This document shows, piece by piece, positions 1 through 6,160 of a stretch of 6,160 bases of DNA (positions are counted from its first letter, which is position 1; each line of letters begins with the position of its first letter). This DNA is from 70-18 sp041691815 (lineage in GTDB: Bacteria > Pseudomonadota > Alphaproteobacteria > Acetobacterales > Acetobacteraceae). The notes under the pieces were generated by a model. That model had not been told where the DNA came from and ran no database searches. It saw only the letters and a program-made list of their open reading frames with translations. The stretch spans positions 1-6,160 of the forward strand of contig JBEPTZ010000191.1 of NCBI GenBank assembly GCA_041691815.1, given 5' to 3'. A program made the translations under genes and the position numbers.

Positions 1-1
1 G

Positions 2-736
<735 letters not shown>

Positions 737-738
737 TC

Positions 739-1245
739 ATGGCCTTGGGAATGTATGCGGCCTCGGTGCCGATGCTGAAGACTCTGCTCAACGCGCTGTC
801 CGGCGTGCTCGACAAGGGTGCCGCCTTCGCCGAAGCGAAGAAAATCGACCAGACCGTGCTGACCGGCGACCGTCTGGCGCCGGACATGTTCGCACTGTCC
901 CGCCAGGTGCAGGTCGCCACCGACATGGCCAAGGGCGGCATCGCCCGCCTCGCCGGCGCCGAGATCCCCACCTATGACGACAACGAAACCACCTTCGAGC
1001 AGCTCAAGGCCCGCATCGCCAAAACCGTCGCCTTCATCGAGTCCTTCACTCCCGCCCAGATCGACGGCAGCGAGAACAAGGACGTGGTGCTGAAGATGCG
1101 CGGCAGCGATGTCAAATTCACCGGCCAGCGCTACCTGTTCGGCTACGTCATCCCCAACGTCACCTTCCACTGCGCCACCGCCTACAACATCCTGCGCCAT
1201 AACGGCGTCGAAGTCGGCAAGAAGGATTTTCTGGGCGCCTACTAG
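739..1245 (+). CDS. DUF1993 family protein (DinB-like superfamily)
   Basis: A 168-residue protein of unknown biochemical function. It matches the DUF1993 pattern as I know it: an N-terminal MYAASVPMLKTLLNALSGVL helix, LAPDMFALSRQVQVATDMAKG around residues 48-68, a central ETTFEQLKARI segment, and a C-terminal block ending in AYNILRHNGVEVGKKDFLG. DUF1993 is grouped with the DinB/YfiT-like four-helix-bundle proteins, many of which bind a metal through three histidines. Here only two histidines are evident in the conserved C-terminal block (H144 and H154), so metal binding is uncertain. There is no signal peptide or membrane segment, so it is probably cytosolic. It starts two bases after argG and likely shares its transcript, but nothing in the sequence ties it to arginine synthesis. 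The TAG stop overlaps the first bases of a downstream palindromic element. Family assignment is confident; function is unknown. Confidence 0.88.
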   Translation: MALGMYAASVPMLKTLLNALSGVLDKGAAFAEAKKIDQTVLTGDRLAPDMFALSRQVQVATDMAKGGIARLAGAEIPTYDDNETTFEQLKARIAKTVAFIESFTPAQIDGSENKDVVLKMRGSDVKFTGQRYLFGYVIPNVTFHCATAYNILRHNGVEVGKKDFLGAY

Positions 1246-1303
1246 AGCGTGATGACCGTAGGTGGGATCACACGAAGGTCTGAATCATGCGACAAAGCAA
1301 AGA

Positions 1304-1349
1304 GCTAGAGTGGGGTGCCTTCGCCTATCAGAAGGCATCCCACTCTAGC
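1304..1349 (+). terminator. Long hairpin, possible terminator or 3' stabiliser
   Basis: The arms at 1304-1322 and 1331-1349 pair over 19 bp with a single G-U wobble and an 8-base loop (1323-1330). The stem sits 59 bases after the DUF1993 stop. No T-run follows on either strand close to the stem, so a classical intrinsic terminator is not shown; it may instead protect the 3' end or simply be part of the repeat element. Confidence 0.5.
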
Positions 1350-1354
1350 GCAAC

Positions 1355-1383
1355 ATCCAACCAATTGGATCGACTGGTTGGAT
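1355..1383. repeat. Short inverted repeat with alternative pairings
   Basis: ATCCAACCA (1355-1363) pairs perfectly with TGGTTGGAT (1375-1383) across an 11-base loop. The left arm can alternatively pair ATCCAA (1355-1360) with TTGGAT (1365-1370), so two mutually exclusive hairpins are possible. It is probably one module of the mosaic element. Confidence 0.5.
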
Positions 1384-1406
1384 AAAGCTGCTCGCTAAAA
1401 CAAACA

Positions 1407-1452
1407 GCCGGAGCCTATTTCGCGCTCCTCTCGGCGCGAAATAGGCTCTGGC
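1407..1452. repeat. Strong inverted repeat: 15-bp perfect core, 19-bp total stem
   Basis: GAGCCTATTTCGCGC (1411-1425) is perfectly complementary to 1434-1448 with an 8-base loop (1426-1433). The stem extends outwards to 1407/1452 with one G-T wobble at 1410/1449. There is no adjacent T-run. From 1453 to 1631, before the next gene, the sequence is GC-rich and I see no gene or clear promoter, only a 6-bp inverted repeat at 1558-1563/1573-1578. Confidence 0.6.
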
Positions 1453-1631
1453 GGCCGAGCCGTGCGGGCGCGGGCAGCGGTCATCGGCGTCGTGACCTGC
1501 CGGCCAGCATCCGGGCACCGGGTTGTAAACCGCCCCCATGCGGCCCAGATCGGTAAGGTCCGGGGCCAGTCGCCGGACGGTTCGCGCGCCACCTGACCGG
1601 CGCCCGGGCTTTCGCACCAGGGAGACCCACC

Positions 1632-2780
1632 ATGGATGTCCTCGAGCGCGACTATCTGCCGATCTTGTTGGCCGACCGCCAGCCGCCCTGCCTGTCGCTC
1701 TACCAGCGCACCCATCGCCACCATCCCGACAACCAGCAGGACCCGATCCGCTTCCGCAATACCATCAAGCTGCTGGAAGCCTCCCTGCTGCAGAAATACG
1801 CGCCCCGGGATGTCGAGCCGCTGCTGGCGCCGTTTCGTGCCCTGGCCGAGGATCGCTCGTTCTGGAACCATACGCTCGACGGGTTGGCGGTTCTCGCCGC
1901 GCCCGATCTGTTCAAGGTCTACCGGCTGCAGCGGCCGGTCCCGGAAATCGCCATCGCGGCCGACAGCTTTCATACCAAGCCGCTGCTGCGCATCCTGCAA
2001 TCGGCCGACCGCTACCACATCCTCGGCCTCAATCGGCACCAGATGCGGCTGTTCGAAGGCAACCGCGACGCGGTCGACGAGATCGAGCCGGCACCGGCGG
2101 TGCCGCGGGAGGTCGCCGACGTGGTTGGCGACAAGGCCGGCGGGCCCGAGCGCAAGAATCGGGTGTATGGCTCGGGGGTGGCCGGGGAGACCAGCCGTCA
2201 CGGCACCGACGTGCGCAAGGCGGCCGTGGACAACGACACCGAGCAGTTCTTCCGTGCGGTCGATCGCGAGGTGCTGGAGCAATACTCGCAACCTTCGCGC
2301 ATGCCGCTGCTGCTGGCAGCCCTGCCGGAGCATCATCATCTTTTCCGTTCGGTCAGCCGCAACCCGTTCCTCGCCGCCGAGGCCATCGACATCCACCCGG
2401 ACGACCTGTCGCTCGATACCCTTCGCGAGCGCGCCTGGCACCTGATGCTGCCGCGCTATCTCGAACGCCTGGGCGGCCTGACCGATCGTTTCCATGCCGC
2501 CAGACCGGACGGCCAGAGCGGCGGCGATCTGGCCGAGGTCGCCAGGGCGGCCGCGGAGGGGCGGATCGCCGTGCTGCTGATCGAAGCCGATCGCCAGATT
2601 CCCGGCGCCTTCGATGCCGCCACCGGCGCGATCACGCGCGGCGATCTCGACCATCCCGAGACCGACGACCTGCTCGACGACCTCGGCGAGCGCGTGCTGA
2701 AGACCGGCGGCGAAGTGGTCGTCGTTCCAGCCGAGCGCATGCCGACCGAGACCGGGGCCGCCGCGATATACCGCTTCTGA
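1632..2780 (+). CDS. baeRF-like protein (bacterial archaeo-eukaryotic release factor family)
   Basis: A 382-residue soluble protein resembling the baeRF families, which are distant bacterial relatives of eRF1/aRF1 predicted from sequence to act in translation or ribosome rescue; no biochemical role is established that I know of. Visible family features are an N-terminal strand CLSLYQRTHR (20-29) followed by QDPIRFRN (36-43) and a long helix; a glycine-rich loop GSGVAGETSRHG (180-191) followed by EQFFRAVDREV (204-214); and a C-terminal eL30-like part with LLIEADR (315-321), LLDDLGERVL, GGEVVVVPAERMP (359-371) and AAIYRF at the end. The glycine-rich loop lies where eRF1 carries GGQ, but GGQ itself is absent. 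ATG 1632 is chosen for AGGGAGA at 1619-1625 with 6-base spacing. It stands alone, with long gaps on both sides. Superfamily is fairly sure; the exact subfamily (perhaps 3, 5 or 7) is not. Confidence 0.78.
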   Translation: MDVLERDYLPILLADRQPPCLSLYQRTHRHHPDNQQDPIRFRNTIKLLEASLLQKYAPRDVEPLLAPFRALAEDRSFWNHTLDGLAVLAAPDLFKVYRLQRPVPEIAIAADSFHTKPLLRILQSADRYHILGLNRHQMRLFEGNRDAVDEIEPAPAVPREVADVVGDKAGGPERKNRVYGSGVAGETSRHGTDVRKAAVDNDTEQFFRAVDREVLEQYSQPSRMPLLLAALPEHHHLFRSVSRNPFLAAEAIDIHPDDLSLDTLRERAWHLMLPRYLERLGGLTDRFHAARPDGQSGGDLAEVARAAAEGRIAVLLIEADRQIPGAFDAATGAITRGDLDHPETDDLLDDLGERVLKTGGEVVVVPAERMPTETGAAAIYRF

Positions 2781-2796
2781 CCGGCCCGGCCGCCGA

Positions 2797-2823
2797 TGCG
2801 GCGCTTGCGGAGCAAGCGTCGCA
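2797..2823 (+). terminator. Terminator-like hairpin after the baeRF-like gene
   Basis: The arms 2797-2808 and 2812-2823 pair over 12 bp with one G-U wobble and a GGA loop, starting 17 bases after the stop codon. The stem is strong and GC-rich, but no T-run follows, so termination is plausible rather than shown. A smaller stem, CATCGG/CCGATG (2850-2855/2859-2864), follows. The rest of the 194-base gap up to 2974 shows no gene. Confidence 0.45.
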
Positions 2824-2974
2824 ACCGGAGCACTGCCGCCGGGCGTGATCATCGGCGGCCGATGCCGGCAGGCCGCGGCTGCCAGCATGGCGAGCGCGGC
2901 AACCAATCAGCAACCTTCGGCAGCGATACTCCGCCCTCCGGACGCCCGGCGTCCCTGATGGCAACGAGGCCCGC

Positions 2975-4786
2975 ATGCCGCGCGACACCACCGCAATCGC
3001 CGTCGCCTACCCGTCCGCGCGACGACGCTCCGCGGCCGCTCCGCTCCGCCATCTGCTGACCGATGCCTGGCGGCGACTGCGCCATCTGCTGCACCGCCAC
3101 CCCGCCGCGCCTTTGCCGCTCCCCGCCGCCCGCCACGCCATCGCCGCCTTCGAGCAGATGCCGCAGGGTGTGCTGACGCTGGCGGCGGATTTGCGCGTGC
3201 TGGTCTGCACCGGGCGCTTCCGCGCGCTGCTCAACCTGCCCACCGAGGCCGGCCAGCCGGGCGAGGCGGCGGCGGCACTGCTGCTCCGCATCGCCCCCGC
3301 CATCCGCCCCAACGCCGAACCCACGGCCTGGGCCACCCATACCCTGGCGCTGCTGCACGCCGGCCATCCGCTGACCCAGCGCCAGCTTGGCCCACCCGGC
3401 CGCGCTGTCGCGCTGCACTGGGCGCCGCTGCCGGCCGGCGGCTGGCTGTGCACCACCGAGCAGACCGGCATCGGCCTTGCCACATCGGCCCCGGTCGCCC
3501 GGCGGGCGCAGGACGATGCGCTGAGCGGCCTGCCCGATCGCGCAGCCTTCCAGGAACGGGTGCGCGCCGCGCTGGCCGAATCCGCCGACGCCCCGCTGTG
3601 GGTTCACTGGCTCGACCTCGACCGCTTCAAGCAGATCAACGAGACCCTCGGCCATGATGCCGGCGACGATGTGCTGCACGAGGTCGCCCACCGCCTGCGC
3701 GCCGCACTGCGCGAGGAAGACAGCCTGGCGCATCTCGGCAGCGACGAATTCGCCGTGCTGCAAACCGGCGCCGCCTCGCCCGAGGCCGCCGCCACCCTGG
3801 CCCGCCGGCTGATCGAGGTGCTCGGCCATCCCTATGCCACCGCCGGCGGCTACACAGCACTCAGCGCCTCGGCCGGCCTCGCCGCCAGCGCCCCCGGCGA
3901 CACCGACCCCAACGCCGTGCTGCGCCACGCCCACCTGGCGCTCGACGCCGCCAAGGCCGAGGGCCGCGCCACCTGGCGCTGCTACGACCAGGCGATGGAC
4001 ACCGCATTCCAGGAGCGCCTGGTGCTGGAGATGGATCTGCGCGAGGCGCTGAACGCCGGGCAGTTCGAACTGTTCTACCAGCCGTTGGTCAGCCTGCGAC
4101 ACCGCCGGGTGGTGGCGCTGGAGGCACTGATCCGCTGGCGCCACCCCGCCCGCGGCCTGGTGCCGCCCGACCACTTCATCCCGCTCGCCGAGGAACTCGG
4201 GCTGATCGTCCCGCTCGGCGAATGGGTGCTGCGCACTGCCTGCGCCACCGCGGTGCTGTGGCCGGCCTCGGTGGTGGTCGCGGTCAATCTGTCGCCGGCG
4301 CAATTCGCCCAGCCCGGCCTGCTGGCAATGGTCGAATCGGCGCTGGCCGACACCGGGCTGCCGGCCGAGCGGCTGGAACTGGAAATCACCGAAAACGTGC
4401 TGCTGACCGAAAGCCCCGCCACCCTGGCGCTGCTGCACGCGCTGCGGGCGCTCGGCCTGCGCATCGTCATGGACGATTTCGGCACCGGCTATTCTTCGTT
4501 GAGCTATCTGCGAAGTTTCCCGTTCGACAAGCTGAAGATCGATCGCAGCTTCATCAGCGGGCTCGGCGAATCCGAGGAAAGTCGTGCCATCGTGCGCGCC
4601 ATCGCCGCCCTCGGCCAGAGCCTCGGCATCGCCACCACCGCCGAAGGGGTGGAGACCCAGAGCCAGCTGGAATGGGTGCTGGCCGAGGGCTGCACCGAGG
4701 TGCAGGGCTATTTTTTCAGCCCGCCCTGTCCGGCCGGCGACATCCCGCGCCTGCTGTCCGACGTGGCGGCCCGCCGCGCCGCCTGA
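2975..4786 (+). CDS. PAS-GGDEF-EAL cyclic-di-GMP signalling protein
   Basis: A 603-residue protein predicted to control cyclic-di-GMP. An arginine-rich N-terminus (about 1-50, no membrane segment) leads to a PAS-like domain (about 55-165, AFEQMPQGVLTL at 58-69). The GGDEF domain (about 175-335) has DALSGLPDR (181-189) and LDLDRFKQIN (213-222), but its signature is GSDEF (255-259), and the usual preceding Arg is His253. The inhibitory RxxD site is intact (R246-D249, five residues before the signature). The EAL domain (about 345-590) retains every catalytic and metal-binding position: E383 of EALIRW, N438, E470, D500-D501 of DDFGTG, K521, E557 and Q577, with spacing like characterised phosphodiesterases such as RocR. 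Net activity is therefore likely hydrolysis to pGpG, with the GGDEF domain weak or acting as a GTP/c-di-GMP sensor. The start is supported by GAGG at 2966-2969 with 5-base spacing. The PAS ligand is unknown. Confidence 0.93.
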   Translation: MPRDTTAIAVAYPSARRRSAAAPLRHLLTDAWRRLRHLLHRHPAAPLPLPAARHAIAAFEQMPQGVLTLAADLRVLVCTGRFRALLNLPTEAGQPGEAAAALLLRIAPAIRPNAEPTAWATHTLALLHAGHPLTQRQLGPPGRAVALHWAPLPAGGWLCTTEQTGIGLATSAPVARRAQDDALSGLPDRAAFQERVRAALAESADAPLWVHWLDLDRFKQINETLGHDAGDDVLHEVAHRLRAALREEDSLAHLGSDEFAVLQTGAASPEAAATLARRLIEVLGHPYATAGGYTALSASAGLAASAPGDTDPNAVLRHAHLALDAAKAEGRATWRCYDQAMDTAFQERLVLEMDLREALNAGQFELFYQPLVSLRHRRVVALEALIRWRHPARGLVPPDHFIPLAEELGLIVPLGEWVLRTACATAVLWPASVVVAVNLSPAQFAQPGLLAMVESALADTGLPAERLELEITENVLLTESPATLALLHALRALGLRIVMDDFGTGYSSLSYLRSFPFDKLKIDRSFISGLGESEESRAIVRAIAALGQSLGIATTAEGVETQSQLEWVLAEGCTEVQGYFFSPPCPAGDIPRLLSDVAARRAA

Positions 4787-4796
4787 AATCCGCCAC

Positions 4797-4825
4797 TTTC
4801 GGCTGAGCCCTCGCGCACCCTATAT
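4797..4825 (+). promoter_or_regulatory. Weak candidate promoter for the thiolase gene
   Basis: The 92-base gap before the thiolase holds CTATAT (4820-4825), which resembles an alphaproteobacterial -10 box, and TTTCGG (4797-4802) 17 bases upstream as a poor -35 box. This AT-rich island stands out in very GC-rich DNA and would put a transcript start near 4832, some 47 bases before the ATG. The -35 match is weak, so read-through from the upstream gene remains possible. Confidence 0.3.
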
Positions 4826-4863
4826 AGAGGCTGCTACGAACATCAGTGCGGGAAGCAGTCCGC

Positions 4864-4873
4864 AGGGGAGAGG
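4864..4873 (+). promoter_or_regulatory. Ribosome binding site that decides the thiolase start
   Basis: AGGGGAGAGG ends 5 bases before the ATG at 4879. An in-frame ATG at 4846 would add 11 residues, but this purine-rich site lies within that extension and thiolases normally begin just before the DIVIV strand, so 4879 is preferred. Confidence 0.75.
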
Positions 4874-4878
4874 CCAGA

Positions 4879-6051
4879 ATGGACGACATCGTCATCGTTG
4901 CCATGGCGCGCACGCCGGTGGGCAGCTTCAACGGCGCCTTCGGCTCGGTGCCCGCGCATGTGCTCGGCACCACCGCCATCCAGGCGGCGATCGCGCGGGC
5001 CGGAATCGAGGCCGCCGACGTCGACGAGGTCATTCTTGGCCAGGTGCTGACCGCCAACCAGGGCCAGAACCCGGCCCGCCAGGCGGCCCGCGCCGCCGGC
5101 CTGCCGGACAGCAAAACTGCCTTTGGAATCAACCAGGTATGCGGCAGCGGGCTGCGCGCGGTGGCGCTGGCGGCGCAGCAGATCCGCAGCGGCGAGAGTG
5201 CGATCGTGATCGCCGGCGGCCAGGAGAGCATGAGCATGTCCCAGCACGGCGCCTATCTGCGCGCCGGGGCCAAGATGGGCGACATTCAACTGGTTGATAC
5301 CATGATCAAAGACGGGCTGTGGGACGCCTTCTTCGGTTACCACATGGGCACCACCGCCGAGAACGTCGCCCGCGCCTACCAGATCAGCCGCGACGAACAG
5401 GACGCCTTCGCCCTGGCCAGCCAGCACAAGGCCAGCGCGGCGCAAAAAGCCGGCAAATTCAAGGACGAAATCGTCGCCGTCACCATCAAGGGTCGCAAGG
5501 GCGACGTGGTGGTGGAGAACGACGAATACATCCGCCACGACGCCAGCGCCGAAACCATGGCCCGCCTGCGCCCGGCATTTAGCAAGGACGGCACGGTAAC
5601 CGCCGGAAATGCCAGCGGAATCAACGATGGCGCCGGCGCCCTGGTGGTGATGTCGGCCGCCGAGGCCACCAAACGCGGCCTCACGCCGCTGGCCCGGATC
5701 GCCAGCTTCGCCACCGCCGGCGTCGACCCGCAGGTGATGGGCACCGGCCCGATCCCGTCCAGCCGCAAGGCATTGCAGCGGGCCGGCTGGAAGGCCGACG
5801 ACCTCGACCTGATCGAGGCCAACGAAGCCTTCGCCGCGCAGGCCTGCGCGGTGAACAAGGACATGGGCTGGGATACCGGGAAGGTGAACGTGAACGGCGG
5901 CGCGATCGCCATCGGCCACCCGATCGGCGCCTCGGGCGCGCGGGTGCTCATCACTTTGCTGTCGGAAATGGGCAAAAGAGACGCAAAAAAGGGCCTGGCG
6001 ACGCTGTGCATCGGCGGCGGAATGGGCGTCGCGATGTGCCTCGAGCGGTAG
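4879..6051 (+). CDS. phaA: Acetyl-CoA C-acetyltransferase (biosynthetic thiolase, PhaA/AtoB type)
   Basis: Condenses two acetyl-CoA to acetoacetyl-CoA and CoA, the entry step to polyhydroxybutyrate, or works in reverse in acetoacetate use; cytosolic, with the family usually tetrameric. The 390-residue length is typical. Catalytic residues are all present: the nucleophile Cys88 in NQVCGSGLRAV, His347 in IGHPIGASGAR, Cys377 in LCIGGGMG, and Asn315 in NEAFAAQ. Each is one less than the Zoogloea ramigera PhaA numbering as I recall it. His155-Met156 in YHMGTTAENVA matches the position that marks short-chain acetoacetyl-CoA thiolases rather than long-chain FadA. The N-terminal and C-terminal thiolase halves are both complete. 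There is no phaB-like reductase gene in the remaining 109 bases, so a PHB role cannot be confirmed here and the symbol is by similarity (atoB is an alternative). It may be transcribed alone or with the upstream gene. Confidence 0.94.
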   Translation: MDDIVIVAMARTPVGSFNGAFGSVPAHVLGTTAIQAAIARAGIEAADVDEVILGQVLTANQGQNPARQAARAAGLPDSKTAFGINQVCGSGLRAVALAAQQIRSGESAIVIAGGQESMSMSQHGAYLRAGAKMGDIQLVDTMIKDGLWDAFFGYHMGTTAENVARAYQISRDEQDAFALASQHKASAAQKAGKFKDEIVAVTIKGRKGDVVVENDEYIRHDASAETMARLRPAFSKDGTVTAGNASGINDGAGALVVMSAAEATKRGLTPLARIASFATAGVDPQVMGTGPIPSSRKALQRAGWKADDLDLIEANEAFAAQACAVNKDMGWDTGKVNVNGGAIAIGHPIGASGARVLITLLSEMGKRDAKKGLATLCIGGGMGVAMCLER

Positions 6052-6068
6052 CCTGATACCACAGATTT

Positions 6069-6099
6069 GGGGGATAGGTATGAGATATACCTATTCCCC
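6069..6099 (+). terminator. Probable terminator hairpin after the thiolase gene
   Basis: GGGGGATAGGTAT (6069-6081) pairs with 6087-6099 over 13 bp with one G-U wobble and a 5-base GAGAT loop, 17 bases after the stop codon. The nearest T-run (TTTTT, 6114-6118) is 14 bases beyond the stem rather than adjacent, so the hairpin may terminate imperfectly or mainly protect the 3' end. Confidence 0.55.
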
Positions 6100-6109
6100 G
6101 AAGTGAGGC

Positions 6110-6133
6110 CTTCTTTTTGTGAACAAAAAGAAG
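6110..6133. repeat. AT-rich palindrome near the window end
   Basis: CTTCTTTTTGT (6110-6120) is perfectly complementary to ACAAAAAGAAG (6123-6133) with only GA between, a 24-base near-continuous palindrome. A-rich and T-rich tracts continue to 6146, and AAAAG (6126-6130) can also pair with CTTTT (6142-6146). Its base composition contrasts sharply with the GC-rich genes. It resembles a recurrent alphaproteobacterial intergenic sequence, a resemblance from memory. It could act as a terminator for either strand or be a dispersed repeat. Confidence 0.6.
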
Positions 6134-6160
6134 CAAAAAAACTTTTCATCCGTTTTGGAG

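Larger units (their letters stand above)
1242..1405. repeat. Intergenic palindromic mosaic element
   Basis: This stretch is a chain of inverted repeats. It opens with CTAGAGCG at 1242-1249, which includes the stop codon of the DUF1993 gene. GCGTGATGACC (1247-1257) can pair with GGTC (1277-1280) and ATCATGC (1284-1290) around a bulge. CTAGAGTG (1305-1312) nearly repeats the opening octamer and begins a 19-bp stem; a third stem follows at 1355-1383. The arrangement resembles dispersed intergenic palindromic repeats seen in alphaproteobacterial genomes, a resemblance from memory. It may form structured RNA at the 3' end of the argG-DUF1993 transcript. No coding frame is convincing here. Confidence 0.6.

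Noticed and set aside
1304..1349. Inverted repeat as an insertion sequence end
   Set aside because: The arms are only 8 bases apart and no transposase gene or target-site duplication is present in the window.
1242..1452. Possible CRISPR array or tRNA in the repeat-rich gap
   Set aside because: The repeats are inverted, not regularly spaced direct repeats, and no cloverleaf with a T-arm motif or CCA end is seen.
1538..2848. 436-codon + strand frame overlapping the baeRF-like gene
   Set aside because: Arg/Pro/Ala-rich frame-shifted reading of the same DNA with no motif.
1395..2906. 503-codon open frame on the - strand opposite the baeRF-like gene
   Set aside because: Its translation is low in recognisable motifs, rich in Gly/Arg/Gln/His as expected from the complement of GC-rich codons, and the + strand gene has clear family motifs throughout.
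2849..4438. 529-codon open frame on the - strand opposite the GGDEF-EAL gene
   Set aside because: A high-GC shadow frame: Gly/Gln/Ala-rich with no domain, while the + strand carries three recognisable domains.
4846..4878. Upstream in-frame ATG extending the thiolase by 11 residues
   Set aside because: The extension contains the strong ribosome binding site of ATG 4879 and adds residues not typical of thiolases.
4843..5919. 358-codon open frame on the - strand opposite the thiolase
   Set aside because: The complement of a fully conserved thiolase; no family motif and no plausible ribosome binding site that I could identify.

Overview
The window is a high-GC bacterial chromosome segment whose genes all lie on the + strand. 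Protein sequence style, intergenic palindromes starting with CTAGAGCG at the end of a gene, and a CTTCTTTTTGT/ACAAAAAGAAG palindrome suggest an alphaproteobacterium, probably Rhodospirillales-like. This placement rests on family resemblance and recall, not on a search.

Layout: (1) 2-736, the C-terminal 244 residues of argininosuccinate synthase (argG), cut by the window start. (2) 739-1245, a complete DUF1993 (DinB-superfamily) protein two bases after argG, probably co-translated with it. (3) 1246-1631, a 386-base gap whose first half is a cluster of strong inverted repeats beginning within the stop codon of the DUF1993 gene; the second half is GC-rich and shows no gene. (4) 1632-2780, a 382-residue protein resembling the bacterial archaeo-eukaryotic release-factor-like (baeRF) proteins. 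(5) 2975-4786, a 603-residue PAS-GGDEF-EAL cyclic-di-GMP protein with a variant GSDEF motif, an intact inhibitory RxxD site and a complete set of EAL catalytic residues. (6) 4879-6051, a complete 390-residue acetyl-CoA C-acetyltransferase (PhaA/AtoB-type thiolase). (7) 6052-6160, two consecutive palindromes, the first a plausible terminator.

The genes do not form one pathway. argG belongs to arginine synthesis, the thiolase to acetoacetyl-CoA formation (polyhydroxybutyrate or ketone-body metabolism), the GGDEF-EAL protein to second-messenger turnover, and the baeRF-like protein to a predicted but unproven translation or ribosome-rescue role. The gaps and hairpins suggest at least three transcription units: argG-DUF1993, baeRF-like, then GGDEF-EAL and the thiolase, either separate or partly joined. 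I saw no CRISPR array, tRNA, rRNA, transposase or phage gene. The most notable points are the baeRF-like gene, the GSDEF variant and the palindrome clusters. I found no convincing evidence of a new multi-gene system.
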